Origin: Myxococcales bacterium
Lineage (GTDB): Bacteria; Myxococcota_A; UBA9042
DNA length: 35,469 nucleotides
Reading direction: 5' to 3'
Assembly: GCA_947499075.1 (NCBI GenBank)
Contig: CANMNA010000019.1
Coordinates: forward strand, 1-35,469
The notes beneath the pieces were generated by a model, which saw nothing but the letters and a program-made list of their open reading frames with translations, did not search any database and was not told where the DNA came from. Shown one piece after another: positions 15,984 to 24,679 of the stretch (position 1 is its first letter; every line of letters begins with the position of its first letter). The translations under genes and the position numbers were made by a program.

Positions 15984-17360
15984 ATGGCCGACCGCAACAG
16001 CCCCAGCATCGGCGGCGCGCGCGGCAGCACTGTCCGCAGCACGGCGCCGATCGGCCAACCGGTCACGGTGACGCTCTCCAGCTTGAACCTGAGCCGCGCT
16101 ACGTTTGCCGAGCGTTATACGTTGCCCCAGTTCCGCCTGCGTGTCGTCAGCGGGCCCGACGCGGGCTTGGAAGCCGTGTTCGCCCAGCGTGTGGTCACTA
16201 TCGGCAGCGCCTACGACAGCGCGTTTGTGCTGACCGACTCCGCCATTTCTCGCGAGCACTTGCGCATCACCGGCGACCGCGTCGGCTACCGCATGCGCGA
16301 CCTCGACAGCAAGAACGGCACCTGGTTCGGCGGCTCGCGCGTCATCGAGCTCATCTTGGGCCCCGCGGCCACCTTGCGCATGGGCCAAACGGAGTTGGTG
16401 TACGAGCAGTTGCCTGAGCTGCACGAGGTTGCGCTATCGCGCGAGACCGAGCTGTGCGGCCTGCAAGGCGAGAGCGACGACATGCGCGAGGTGATGGCGC
16501 GGCTGGCGACGCTGGCGGCTGACGATCTGCCGGTGGCGATTGTCGGCGAAGCGGGCACCGGCAAGCGTGTCGCGGCCCAGGCGGTGCACCGCTGCTCGCC
16601 GCGGGCCGAGCAGCCGCTAGAAGCGTTTGACTGTAGCACGGCAAGCGCGCACGAGGCCCTGCGCACGCTGGACGAGGACGACGGGCTGTGGCAGCGCACT
16701 GCGGGTGGCACGCTGCTGCTGCTCGACGCTGACGAACTGTCGGCAGTGGCCCAGTCGGCGGTGGCACGCCGGGTGCAGGCGCGCAAGGGCAGCGTGCCGC
16801 CGGTGCGCCTGGTGGTGACGCTGACGATGCCGCTGCAAGGCGCAGTGCGCGACGGTCGGCTGGCCAGCGATTTTGCTAAGCTCTTGCACAAGCGCGATGT
16901 GACGCTGCCGCCGCTGCGCCACCGCAAATCCGATATCGCGATGCTGGTGCGGCAGGTGCTGGCAGAAATCGAGCAAGGTCGGCCCACTGGCCCGCCGCTG
17001 GTGTTGTCCTACCAGACAGTGCAGGCCCTGTTGGCCTACCCTTGGCCGGGCAATGTGCGCGAGCTGCGCCGGCATCTAGAGCGTGCGGCGGCCCTGGCAG
17101 TCGGCGACCTGGTCACCTTTGCGGTGGGCGCGCCGTCGGTCCCATTACAAGAGGTGGCGACAGTCAAAAGCCCAGCCTCAGTGCTGCCTTACGCTGAGGC
17201 CCGTGGCCAAGCCTTGCGAAATTTTGACCGAGACTACTGTGCGACGTTGCTGGCAGCGACCGCCAACAGCCCCAGTGCTGCTGCGCAACTAGCCGGACTA
17301 ACAAGGACTTCTCTGGAACAATTGGTGGCCCGGACCAGCCCGGATGAGCCAAAAAGTTGA
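15984..17360 (+). CDS. FHA domain plus AAA+ protein resembling sigma-54 activators but lacking GAFTGA
   Basis: A 458-residue protein. An FHA domain (about 50-140) carries the phosphothreonine-binding SREH (89-92) and NGT (111-113). An AAA+ domain like that of sigma-54 enhancer-binding proteins has Walker A GEAGTGK (188-194), Walker B LLLLDADE (244-251), the LPPLRHRKSDI segment (308-318) and the WPGNVRELRRHL block (354-365). The stretch between the Walker motifs is short and has no GAFTGA loop, which true activators need to contact sigma-54. A Fis-like C-terminal helix-turn-helix remnant (AAAQLAGLTRTSLEQLV) remains. It may therefore regulate DNA or proteins independently of sigma-54. It starts two bases after the kinase stop, so the two are coupled. 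Confidence 0.85.
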   Translation: MADRNSPSIGGARGSTVRSTAPIGQPVTVTLSSLNLSRATFAERYTLPQFRLRVVSGPDAGLEAVFAQRVVTIGSAYDSAFVLTDSAISREHLRITGDRVGYRMRDLDSKNGTWFGGSRVIELILGPAATLRMGQTELVYEQLPELHEVALSRETELCGLQGESDDMREVMARLATLAADDLPVAIVGEAGTGKRVAAQAVHRCSPRAEQPLEAFDCSTASAHEALRTLDEDDGLWQRTAGGTLLLLDADELSAVAQSAVARRVQARKGSVPPVRLVVTLTMPLQGAVRDGRLASDFAKLLHKRDVTLPPLRHRKSDIAMLVRQVLAEIEQGRPTGPPLVLSYQTVQALLAYPWPGNVRELRRHLERAAALAVGDLVTFAVGAPSVPLQEVATVKSPASVLPYAEARGQALRNFDRDYCATLLAATANSPSAAAQLAGLTRTSLEQLVARTSPDEPKS

Positions 17361-17390
17361 CACAATGTCCGCCGATAGCAAGCTGTCAAC
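17356..17390. promoter_or_regulatory. GTTGACA inverted repeat, possible operator
   Basis: GTTGACA (17356-17362) is inverted as TGTCAAC (17384-17390). It begins at the end of the FHA/AAA+ gene. The remaining 17391-17627 shows no gene; it should contain the promoter of the next gene, but none could be located with confidence. Confidence 0.25.
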
Positions 17391-17627
17391 CAAGGGCCGC
17401 ATGTGGCGGCGAATTGGGCCAACTTGGCGATAACGGCGGCGGATGACCCGCACCCAGCGGATCAACGGCCAGACTGGGCAACAAAAAACTTGCGAAGGGC
17501 GGCGATTGCCGTACTTTGATGCCTGTCGGCGACCTGCCCTGCAGGAAATCCGACGCGGCCCAGTTGCCCAAGTGGACTGGCCGCAGCACCCCAAAGCGAT
17601 CCTGAATTCGGGGTCGAGGAGCAAGCT

Positions 17628-17915
17628 GTGACTGCAACCAAGCCCCAAACCCAGACCAAGACAGCCGTGCGCACCAAAGGTGCCTTTGATCGGGCGCTGC
17701 GTCAGGCCGATTTGCCAGCGCTGGAAGAAAATGTCCTGCGGATGCGCTATGGCATCACGCTGACCGACGATGCGCCGCTGCACATGCGCGGTGACAGCCA
17801 CCCGGAAGCCCGCGAAGAGCTGCTGCGTTTGGAGCAGCGGGCGCTAGCGGCGCTCGATACCGCGGTCGATGCCGACCGCCGCGACGCGATCATTGCGCGG
17901 ATGCGCAAGATTTGA
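17628..17915 (+). CDS. Stand-alone sigma-70 region 4-like small protein
   Basis: A 95-residue protein with a GTG start preceded by GAGGAG. Residues 29-43 (LPALEENVLRMRYGI) match the start of region 4 of housekeeping sigma factors. Residues 62-77 (REELLRLEQRALAALD) align with its REERIRQIEAKAL helix. The intervening helix-turn-helix is poorly conserved (APLHMRGDSHPEA), and regions 1-3 are absent. It may be a partner or regulator of RNA polymerase, or a decayed sigma fragment. The clear ribosome site and normal codon use argue for a working gene. Neighbours do not reveal its targets. Confidence 0.65.
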   Translation: MTATKPQTQTKTAVRTKGAFDRALRQADLPALEENVLRMRYGITLTDDAPLHMRGDSHPEAREELLRLEQRALAALDTAVDADRRDAIIARMRKI

Positions 17916-17977
17916 CGGATTGGGGAGCGCCATGGCCAGATTTCGTAGTGCCAGCGCTGCCAAGCCGCAAACAGAGA

Positions 17978-18006
17978 TTGACGACTCCAAACACTGTTGG
18001 CACAAT
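17978..18006 (+). promoter_or_regulatory. Possible sigma-70-type promoter
   Basis: TTGACG (17978-17983), a 17-base spacer and CACAAT (18001-18006) lie about 84 bases upstream of the small basic protein gene. The -10 box is imperfect. The position is sensible for transcription of that gene and perhaps the lytic transglycosylase. Confidence 0.35.
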
Positions 18007-18089
18007 CGCGCCCCCGCCGCTGCGCCTGTCGCAGCTCAAGCGGTTCAATTTTCTGAATTTGCGCCCACTGGCGCACTTGAGTGGCTGCC

Positions 18090-18251
18090 ATGGCTTCCAA
18101 TTCCCGAGTTACTGAGCGCATCCGCAAGGCCAAGAAGACCAGCGTTGGTCAAGGCCGCAAGCGCGAGACCGCAAGCGAACACCGCAAGAACGCTGAAAAG
18201 AAGCTGGCTGCCGCTTTGGGCGAAGCCATTCCGCTGGCCACTATCCGCTAG
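18090..18251 (+). CDS. 53-residue highly basic protein
   Basis: A short gene starting ATGGCTTCC and ending ATCCGCTAG. The product begins MASNSRVTERIRKAKKTS and ends EAIPLATIR. It is rich in Lys, Arg and Glu, largely helical and lacks Cys, Trp or a membrane segment. The composition is clearly protein-like, while the overlapping reading frame that extends the transglycosylase upstream is not. A basic, helical protein of this size may bind nucleic acid or ribosomes. No family is recognised. It lies 76 bases before the transglycosylase gene. Confidence 0.6.
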   Translation: MASNSRVTERIRKAKKTSVGQGRKRETASEHRKNAEKKLAAALGEAIPLATIR

Positions 18252-18327
18252 CCTCACGTCCGGCCTTGATGCCGGCGTGTCGCTCGCGGCTGCACCACCA
18301 GCGCCGCGCGTGACACGAGAGGTAGCC

Positions 18328-21219
18328 ATGGCCCGCCAACGATCTTGCGGCGCGGTGGCACTGGCTATTGCCGCTGTTGCTGGCGTCGCTGGTGCCGCTG
18401 CTTGGTATGCCACGGGCGGGCCTGGCCGTTTGCCACCGCAGCTGGATCGCTGGGCGGCAAGCTGGGGCGTCGGCGCGACTGCCTTGCCCGCTGATTGGAC
18501 ACTGGATACCGAACCTCCTGCATCAGCATCCGAGTTGGGGCTGACCGCGCCGCTGGGCCAGCTTGCCCTGCCCTTTGCCAGCGAGTCCGCCAATGCGGCG
18601 TGGCAGGCACTGCGCGAAGGCAAGGCCGCCAAGGCCCTTGAGCTCGCCGAGCCCGTGTACAAGACATTTGTCGCAAAAACCGACGCCAAGTCTGTGGCTG
18701 AGCGCCAGCTTTTTGCGTTTGTGGTGGCCCAAGCCCGCTGGCAAGCCGGCAAGCGCAGTGAGGCGATTGCCGCGGCACGCACCGCGGCTGGGCACCCTGC
18801 GTTGGGTATCGCGGCGTTGCGTTGGATTGTGGCGCGCGCTGACGACGCCGGCCTGTCGCAAGTCGTACTCACGCTGAGCAAGAACCGCAACGAGCCGGCG
18901 CTGCGCATTGCCAGAGCACGCGCGCTGCGGCGCAACGGCGAGTACCGTTTGGCGCTGGCTGAGCTCGACGCCCTTGTGGCCCCTGCGGGCACGGCGCTTG
19001 CGAGGCGGGCGCAGCTGGAGCGCATGCGCGCGCTGTCGGGCGCTGGGCAGGAAGATCAAGCGGTTGCGGTGGCGCGCGAGCTGCTCTCCCGCGGCGGCAA
19101 GTCGACGCAAGCCGAAGAGGTGGTCGACTGGGTCATCGGCAGCAGCGACACAGTGTGGCAGCGCCGGTTGTTGCAGCGCCCGGCTGACGCACCGCTGGTC
19201 ATCGACGCCCTGGCGTTTACTGCACAGCGTCGGCGCTATGTGCGGGCGATTCCCGCCTTTGCGGCGCTGGGTGAATTGGCTGGCGTGACCGAGTCAGCGC
19301 GCTGCCAGGCCCTGTCGTGGCAAGCCAAAGCCCACGACCGCAAAGCAGAGTTTGACAAGTCCCTGGCGGTGTACACCAAGCTGCGACAGGACTGCGACAA
19401 GGACGACGCCCAGCGCAAGGCCCATCTGGCGCTGCGGATCGACGACTCGGCGCTCGGCGCTGGCGAGCTGAGCTACCGGACCGGGCGCGCGCTGGCCCTG
19501 CAAGGCAAGGCCGAGGCGGCGCCGTGGCTCAAGCTGGCGCTCAAGCAAGGCATGGGCGGCCTAGATGGCGACGACGCGGCGACGCTGTTGCAAGTCGTCG
19601 ACCATGCCGATGCGCGCGAAGTGCTGGAGAAGCAGGGCCCCATCGCGGCGCTGGACTACGCGGAGCGCGACATGGTCGACGTGGCGGTGTGGCGCGTGGC
19701 GCTGCAGCGGATGATCGACAAGAAGTGGGCGCTGGCCTTGCCGCTGCTGGATCGCTTGGCCGAAGTCCGCGACCGCGACGAAGTGCCGACCGTCGCCAAG
19801 TCGGCGGCACAGGCGCGCTATGACGATCGCGACTGGGGGCGCGGCCGGGCCGACTATTTTGCGGGACGGGCGCTGGTGGCACTGGGCAAGCCCGAGGCCG
19901 CAGTCAAGCGATGGCAGCGCATTGTGCGGCGCCACCCGCTGGCCTACTACGCCCAGATGGCGTTGGCTCAGCTGCAGCAGGCTGGTCAGGGCGACACCGC
20001 GGCGCTGACGCAGAGCAGCAGCACGGCAGCGGCAGGCCCGGAGCTCGACGCGGCGGCATTGGCCGACCCGCGGGTGCAGCGCGCGCGCAAGCTGGGCCAG
20101 CTGGGATGGCACGACGAGGCGGTCGAAGAGTTGGACGCAGCCGGCATGGGCCGCGACAGCAGCGCCGATGCCCACTGGATGCTGGGCGATCCGGCGCGAC
20201 AGTGGTCGCGCGCGGCGCTAGACGATGAAGCGGGGCGGTTTACGGCTTCGCACGGGGTCGGCCGCGATCAGCTGCGGGCTTACGCGCTGCAGTGGCCCAA
20301 CGAGGGCAACCGGCTGGCGTGGCAGATCGCCTATCCCCGCGGTTTTCGGACTGTGCTCGATGCCGCTGCCAAGGAATTTGAGCTGCACCCGTCAATTGTG
20401 TACGCGATCTGTCGCTCAGAGAGTGGTTTTAACCCCAAGATCGAGTCCAGCGCCCACGCCTATGGCCTGCTGCAGCTGATTGTGCCCACGGCCAAGGCCA
20501 TGGCCAAGGGTCTGGACATTGACGCAACCGTCGAGACCCTCAAGCAGCCAGAAGTCAACGGGCGGCTCGGGGCGCGCTACCTCAAGAAGCTGCGCGACCG
20601 GTTCGAGCGCGACCAGCAGATGGCGGCGGGCTACAACGCAGGCGGTGGGGCCGTAGGCCGGTGGCGCAAACAGCGTGGCGATTGGCCGATGGATCTCTTT
20701 GTCGAGATGATCCCGTTTCGCGAGACGCGCGAGTACGCCAAGCGCGTGTCGTCCGCGATCGCCGTCTACCGCAACCTGTACCACGGCGAAGTCGCGTACG
20801 CGCTGGCGTTGACCCAAAAACCGGTGCCGACCAGCGAGGAACCGGCGACAGAGCCGTCTGGGCAGGCCGCCCCGCCCGCTGTGGCGCCGGCGCCCAAGCC
20901 GGCAGATGCCGAGGCACTGGAGTCGGTTGTGGCCAAGCCCGTGCCAACGCCGCGGCTGGCCTCTGGCGCGCAGCCCTTGGGTCGGGCCATCGTGGCTGAC
21001 AACCGCAAGCCCATGGCCAAGCAGCGTGTCCACCACCGCGCTGCGGCCGAGAAGAAGCGTGTACACCCGGTCAACGCAAAGTTGGCCAAGACCCACGGAG
21101 CCAAAGTCAAGCAGGCGGGCACGGGCAAACCAGCTAAGTCACTAGCAATTCGACACAAGACGACCAAGCAGGCCAAGCAGACGGCTGCCGCTGGCGGCCG
21201 GGCCAAGCACAAACGCTAG
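18328..21219 (+). CDS. slt: Soluble lytic murein transglycosylase (Slt-like) with Lys-rich tail
   Basis: A 963-residue protein; ATG 18328 follows GAGAGGTAG. Residues 8-28 form a signal or anchor helix. Residues about 80-640 are an alpha-helical superhelix of TPR-like repeats, as in Slt70. Residues about 680-820 are the SLT catalytic domain: ICRSESGFN with Glu698 as the catalytic acid, AYGLLQLIVPTA, and MAAGYNAGGGAV. It cleaves the MurNAc-GlcNAc bond of peptidoglycan with formation of 1,6-anhydro ends in the periplasm. The last 110 residues are Pro/Ala then Lys/His-rich, an unusual basic tail that could bind the wall or other polyanions. It is longer than E. coli Slt (about 645 residues). Confidence 0.9.
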   Translation: MARQRSCGAVALAIAAVAGVAGAAAWYATGGPGRLPPQLDRWAASWGVGATALPADWTLDTEPPASASELGLTAPLGQLALPFASESANAAWQALREGKAAKALELAEPVYKTFVAKTDAKSVAERQLFAFVVAQARWQAGKRSEAIAAARTAAGHPALGIAALRWIVARADDAGLSQVVLTLSKNRNEPALRIARARALRRNGEYRLALAELDALVAPAGTALARRAQLERMRALSGAGQEDQAVAVARELLSRGGKSTQAEEVVDWVIGSSDTVWQRRLLQRPADAPLVIDALAFTAQRRRYVRAIPAFAALGELAGVTESARCQALSWQAKAHDRKAEFDKSLAVYTKLRQDCDKDDAQRKAHLALRIDDSALGAGELSYRTGRALALQGKAEAAPWLKLALKQGMGGLDGDDAATLLQVVDHADAREVLEKQGPIAALDYAERDMVDVAVWRVALQRMIDKKWALALPLLDRLAEVRDRDEVPTVAKSAAQARYDDRDWGRGRADYFAGRALVALGKPEAAVKRWQRIVRRHPLAYYAQMALAQLQQAGQGDTAALTQSSSTAAAGPELDAAALADPRVQRARKLGQLGWHDEAVEELDAAGMGRDSSADAHWMLGDPARQWSRAALDDEAGRFTASHGVGRDQLRAYALQWPNEGNRLAWQIAYPRGFRTVLDAAAKEFELHPSIVYAICRSESGFNPKIESSAHAYGLLQLIVPTAKAMAKGLDIDATVETLKQPEVNGRLGARYLKKLRDRFERDQQMAAGYNAGGGAVGRWRKQRGDWPMDLFVEMIPFRETREYAKRVSSAIAVYRNLYHGEVAYALALTQKPVPTSEEPATEPSGQAAPPAVAPAPKPADAEALESVVAKPVPTPRLASGAQPLGRAIVADNRKPMAKQRVHHRAAAEKKRVHPVNAKLAKTHGAKVKQAGTGKPAKSLAIRHKTTKQAKQTAAAGGRAKHKR

Positions 21220-21251
21220 ACAGGGCGGCGGCGGCTTGAATCGGACTGCGA

Positions 21252-21292
21252 CTTGGGGCGTCCCAAGCCAGCGCGGGCGGAATGGCGCCCGC
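21252..21292 (+). terminator. Two adjacent hairpins after the transglycosylase gene
   Basis: CTTGGG-GCGT-CCCAAG (21252-21267) and GCGGGCG-GAATGG-CGCCCGC (21273-21292) are perfect stems. They lie 32 bases after the stop and before the next operon. They could end transcription, but no T-run follows. Confidence 0.35.
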
Positions 21293-21350
21293 ACTTGGGG
21301 CGTTGATGCCCGCTAGCGCCAAACCTGCGCTTTCTGGCACGCTGCACTGC

Positions 21351-23660
21351 ATGGCCCTGCACCCCGACATCAACCAGCCGCAACTCACGCCTGTCCTTGC
21401 GCTGGTGCGGCGCGCCCAGCTGCGGATGTGGACGCAGTCGGCGCTCCAGCGTGCCGTGCGCGCCGGCCCTTGGCCGCTGCTGCTGTTCGCTGTGGGTCTG
21501 CTCAGCCTGCGCTTGGGCCTGCTCAGCCAGCGCGCGGACTCTGGGTGGGTTGCGCTGACCGTGCTCAGTAGCATTGGGGCGCTCGGTTATGCGGCTACGC
21601 ATCGGGTAACCCCAATGACTGCGGCGCGGACGCTGGACACGGTGGGCGGCACCTGTGACGAGCTGGCGACAGCGTTGTGGTTGGCGGCGACTGGACGCAG
21701 CGACGGTTGGGCGCAGGTTCAAGCCGTTCGCGCCAATCAGGTGGCTGCCAGGCTCGATGTCCGGGTGCTGCTGCCAATCAGCCGCTTGCCGACCAGGACT
21801 TGGCAGCTAGCGGGCGCAATGGCCGCTTTGGCGCTTGCGGTGGCGATGCCGCTGGACTGGACGGCCCGGCTGGGTGGCCCCCTGCCACCTCAAGCTGGTG
21901 TCGCGGTGGCGTTGCCGGAGGGCCCGGCGACCTTTGTCGCTGCGCGCGATGTGCTCGGCGCCGATGCGACCCAGTTGCTGTCCGTCGATGCGCGTATGTT
22001 GCGCGAGATGCAAGCTCAGACCCACGATCCAACGACGCGCAAGTGGCTGGAGCAACTGAGCAAAACGGTCGATGGCGTGCGCGACGGCTCGCTGGACAAG
22101 CAACAGGCGCTGGACAAGCTGGCAGAGCTCGAGGCGTCCAAGCCCGTCGATACCGATCAGGCACCGGCGGCGGCAGACAAGGCCGGGCAACCCGATGCGG
22201 CCCCCAGCGATCCCGATGAAGCGCAGCGCCAGCGCGATGTGGCGGCGCGGCAGGCTGCGCTAGACGCTGCCAAGCAAGCGATGGACCAGGCACCGGCCGG
22301 AGAGGCCAAAGAGCAGCTCAAGAAAGCGATTGAAGAAGGAGACTTGGGCATGCTCGGCAAGCTCATGGAGAAGTTGGCCGAGAAGGACTGGAACGCCGAC
22401 GAGATCGACAAGTGGCGCAAAACGCTGGAGAAGTTTGCCGATGCGCTCAAGGACCGCAAGGTGCCCAAGGCGTTGCAAGAGCTGGCCAAGAAGATCGAGC
22501 GGCTGCAGCAGCAGCGCAATGAGCAAGGCGGGCTGGCGCCGGCCGAGCAGCGGCGCCTGCAGGAGGCCCGCCACGAACTGGAGCAACTGCGCAAGCAGCT
22601 GGGCAGCCCCGAAGCGGCGGAGCACCAAGTGCAGCGGCTGGAAGCGCAAGCGCGGCAGGCCGCCGACGAGATGCGCCGCGCGGAGCAGAGCGAAGGCGGG
22701 CAGCGTCTGGGCCAAAAGGGTGACAAGGGAAAAAGTAGCCAAGCGGGCCAAAAAAGTGAGCAAGGTCAGCAGCAAGCTGGGGACAAGCAAGGTGTGCGCG
22801 AGGCGCTGCGGCAGGCCGCCGATGAACTGCGACGGCAAGACGAGGATCAGAAGGCCCGGCAGGCCCAGCGGATTGGGCAATCGCGGCTGCGCGACTTGCG
22901 CGACGCCCTGTCACGCGGGCAGGGGCAGCAGGGGCAGCAGGGGCAGCAAAGTAAGCAAGGTCAGCAAGGTCAGCAGGGACAGCAAGGTCAGCAGGGACAG
23001 CAGGGCCAGCGGCAGGCGGGCAAGGGTCAGGCCGGCAAAGGCCAGCAGGGCGAAGAAGACGGCCAGCAGGACGGCACCAAGGGGATGCAAGCCGGCAAGG
23101 GCCAGCCGGGCGCAGGCGACAAGGGCAAGCCCGGCAAGCCCGACCAGAGCGGCGACAACAGCGGCGACAACGGGCCGTCCAAGGGCGACCAAGCCGGCGG
23201 CGACAAGGGCGACAAGCCGGGCGGACAGAACGGCGGCGAGGGCAAAGGCAAGGGCGGCATTCGTTTGGGTTCCAAGGGGCTGGGTGACAAGTCACGGACC
23301 GAGGCCATCAGCGAGGGCTACGAACAAGGCCAGGGCAACAGCGGCGGCAAAGGCAAAGGTCAGGGACCGGGCGCGGGCGAAGGCGCGGGCGGTGAAGGGC
23401 GCGGCAGAGATGCCAAGCTGGCGGCCGGCAAGACCGAGAAGCTCAAAGGCCAGCACGGTCAAGGCCCCGACAACAAGAAGATTTTCATGGATGCAGCCCG
23501 CAAAGGCTTTGCCCGCAGCGGATGGCGCGATACCTACCGCGAGTACAGCGAAGTCGCCGAAGAGATGCTGGACAAAGAGGGCCTGCCCGCCGGGCGCAAG
23601 GCCTTGGTGAGACGATACTTTGAGCGCATTCGGCCGCGCGTCAGCCCGACACAGGAGTAG
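21351..23660 (+). CDS. Membrane protein with coiled-coil and Gly/Gln/Lys low-complexity region (DUF4175-like layout)
   Basis: A 769-residue protein counted from ATG 21351; an in-frame ATG at 21309 is an alternative. Two N-terminal membrane helices (about 41-58 and 66-83) and a third (about 150-168) precede a long helical, charged region (220-480, including LEQLRKQLGSPEAAEHQ). A low-complexity stretch follows (480-700, with GQQ repeats and GDKGDKPGG). A conserved-looking end (IFMDAARKGFARSGWRDTYR to RRYFERIRPR) closes it. The layout recalls the DUF4175/TIGR02302 low-complexity proteins encoded before MoxR operons. It starts the five-gene operon; the stop is two bases from the MoxR start. It may be a membrane-tethered periplasmic stalk. 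Confidence 0.75.
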   Translation: MALHPDINQPQLTPVLALVRRAQLRMWTQSALQRAVRAGPWPLLLFAVGLLSLRLGLLSQRADSGWVALTVLSSIGALGYAATHRVTPMTAARTLDTVGGTCDELATALWLAATGRSDGWAQVQAVRANQVAARLDVRVLLPISRLPTRTWQLAGAMAALALAVAMPLDWTARLGGPLPPQAGVAVALPEGPATFVAARDVLGADATQLLSVDARMLREMQAQTHDPTTRKWLEQLSKTVDGVRDGSLDKQQALDKLAELEASKPVDTDQAPAAADKAGQPDAAPSDPDEAQRQRDVAARQAALDAAKQAMDQAPAGEAKEQLKKAIEEGDLGMLGKLMEKLAEKDWNADEIDKWRKTLEKFADALKDRKVPKALQELAKKIERLQQQRNEQGGLAPAEQRRLQEARHELEQLRKQLGSPEAAEHQVQRLEAQARQAADEMRRAEQSEGGQRLGQKGDKGKSSQAGQKSEQGQQQAGDKQGVREALRQAADELRRQDEDQKARQAQRIGQSRLRDLRDALSRGQGQQGQQGQQSKQGQQGQQGQQGQQGQQGQRQAGKGQAGKGQQGEEDGQQDGTKGMQAGKGQPGAGDKGKPGKPDQSGDNSGDNGPSKGDQAGGDKGDKPGGQNGGEGKGKGGIRLGSKGLGDKSRTEAISEGYEQGQGNSGGKGKGQGPGAGEGAGGEGRGRDAKLAAGKTEKLKGQHGQGPDNKKIFMDAARKGFARSGWRDTYREYSEVAEEMLDKEGLPAGRKALVRRYFERIRPRVSPTQE
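22917..23012 (+). repeat. 9-bp periodic GQQ-coding repeat
   Basis: Units of GGN-CAG-CAR repeat about ten times, with one SKQ interruption. They encode a collagen-like, hydrophilic Gly-Gln-Gln run. The near-identity of units suggests expansion and contraction by slippage. Confidence 0.85.
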
Positions 23661-23662
23661 CG

Positions 23663-24676
23663 ATGACAGCGCAATTGGCCTTGGCCCCGACGGCGGAGCA
23701 AGTCGAACAGAATTTGGCGTGGATGGCCGAGCGCCTGCGCACGCTGCGGACCGAGCTGGGCAAAGTGGTGGTCGGCCAAGACCCGGTCATCGATGGGGTA
23801 ATTCTGGGCATGCTGGCCAGCGGCCACGTGCTGCTTGAAGGGGTGCCGGGCATCGGCAAGACGCTTTTGGTGCGCACACTGGCGCAGTCGCTCGATCTGG
23901 AGTTTGCGCGCGTCCAGTTTACGCCCGATCTCAAAGCATCTGACGTGCTCGGCACCCAAGTGCTGGTCGAGGACGAGCGCGGCGGCAGGCAGTTGGTGTT
24001 CCAGCAAGGCCCTATTTTTACGCAGATTCTGTTGGCTGACGAGATCAACCGCGCCACGCCAAAGACGCAGTCGGCGCTGCTCGAAGCCATGCAAGAGCGA
24101 TCGGTGACGATTGGGCGCACCACCCACAAGCTACAGGCGCCGTTTTTCGTGCTGGCGACCCAAAATCCGCTGGAGATGGAGGGCACTTATCCGCTGCCCG
24201 AAGCGCAGCTGGACCGGTTCATCTTCAAACTGGAAGTGCCGATGCCGTCAGTCGCCGACCTGCACGAGATTGTGGCGCGCACGATTGCGCCGCAGACCCA
24301 CCAGGTCCAGGCGGTGCTCAGCGGTGCTGATATCTTGCGGATTCATGACTTTGCGCTAGGGTGCCCGATCGCCAAGCACGTGGTCGATTACGCAGTGCAG
24401 CTGGTACACGGCTCGCATGGCTCGCTGCAGTCGGTCAAGAAGTACCTGCGCTCGGGGGCGTCGCCGCGGGCGCTGCAAGCGCTGGTGTTTGGCGCCAAGC
24501 TGCGGGCGCTGATGCTGGGGCGACCGGCGGCGGCGATCGACGACATCAAGGCGCTGGCCAAGCCGGCACTGCGCCATCGAATTCTGCTCAGCTTTGATGC
24601 GGAGGCCGACCGGGTGCGGCCGGACCAGGTCATCGACCAGATGCTGGGCGAAGTCGACAAGCTGACGCGCGCCTAA
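23663..24676 (+). CDS. moxR: MoxR family AAA+ ATPase
   Basis: A 337-residue protein of usual family length. Walker A is GVPGIGKT (60-67) and Walker B LLADEIN (123-129). The MoxR signature follows: RATPKTQSALLEAMQE, and FFVLATQNPLEMEGTYPLPEAQLDRF. A lid domain covers about 230-337. Known MoxR proteins are chaperone-like ATPases that act with VWA proteins on metal insertion or on complex assembly and stress tolerance. ATG 23663 lies two bases after the upstream stop, and the DUF58 gene starts three bases after its own stop. It is the presumed motor of the operon. Confidence 0.93.
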   Translation: MTAQLALAPTAEQVEQNLAWMAERLRTLRTELGKVVVGQDPVIDGVILGMLASGHVLLEGVPGIGKTLLVRTLAQSLDLEFARVQFTPDLKASDVLGTQVLVEDERGGRQLVFQQGPIFTQILLADEINRATPKTQSALLEAMQERSVTIGRTTHKLQAPFFVLATQNPLEMEGTYPLPEAQLDRFIFKLEVPMPSVADLHEIVARTIAPQTHQVQAVLSGADILRIHDFALGCPIAKHVVDYAVQLVHGSHGSLQSVKKYLRSGASPRALQALVFGAKLRALMLGRPAAAIDDIKALAKPALRHRILLSFDAEADRVRPDQVIDQMLGEVDKLTRA

Positions 24677-24679
24677 CCA

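Noticed and set aside
17869..18327. Upstream extension of the transglycosylase frame
   Set aside because: It overlaps the sigma-like and 53-residue genes; ATG 18328 has a ribosome site and a signal helix.
22917..23012. Possible CRISPR-like array
   Set aside because: Units are 9 bases without spacers and lie in frame within a coding gene.
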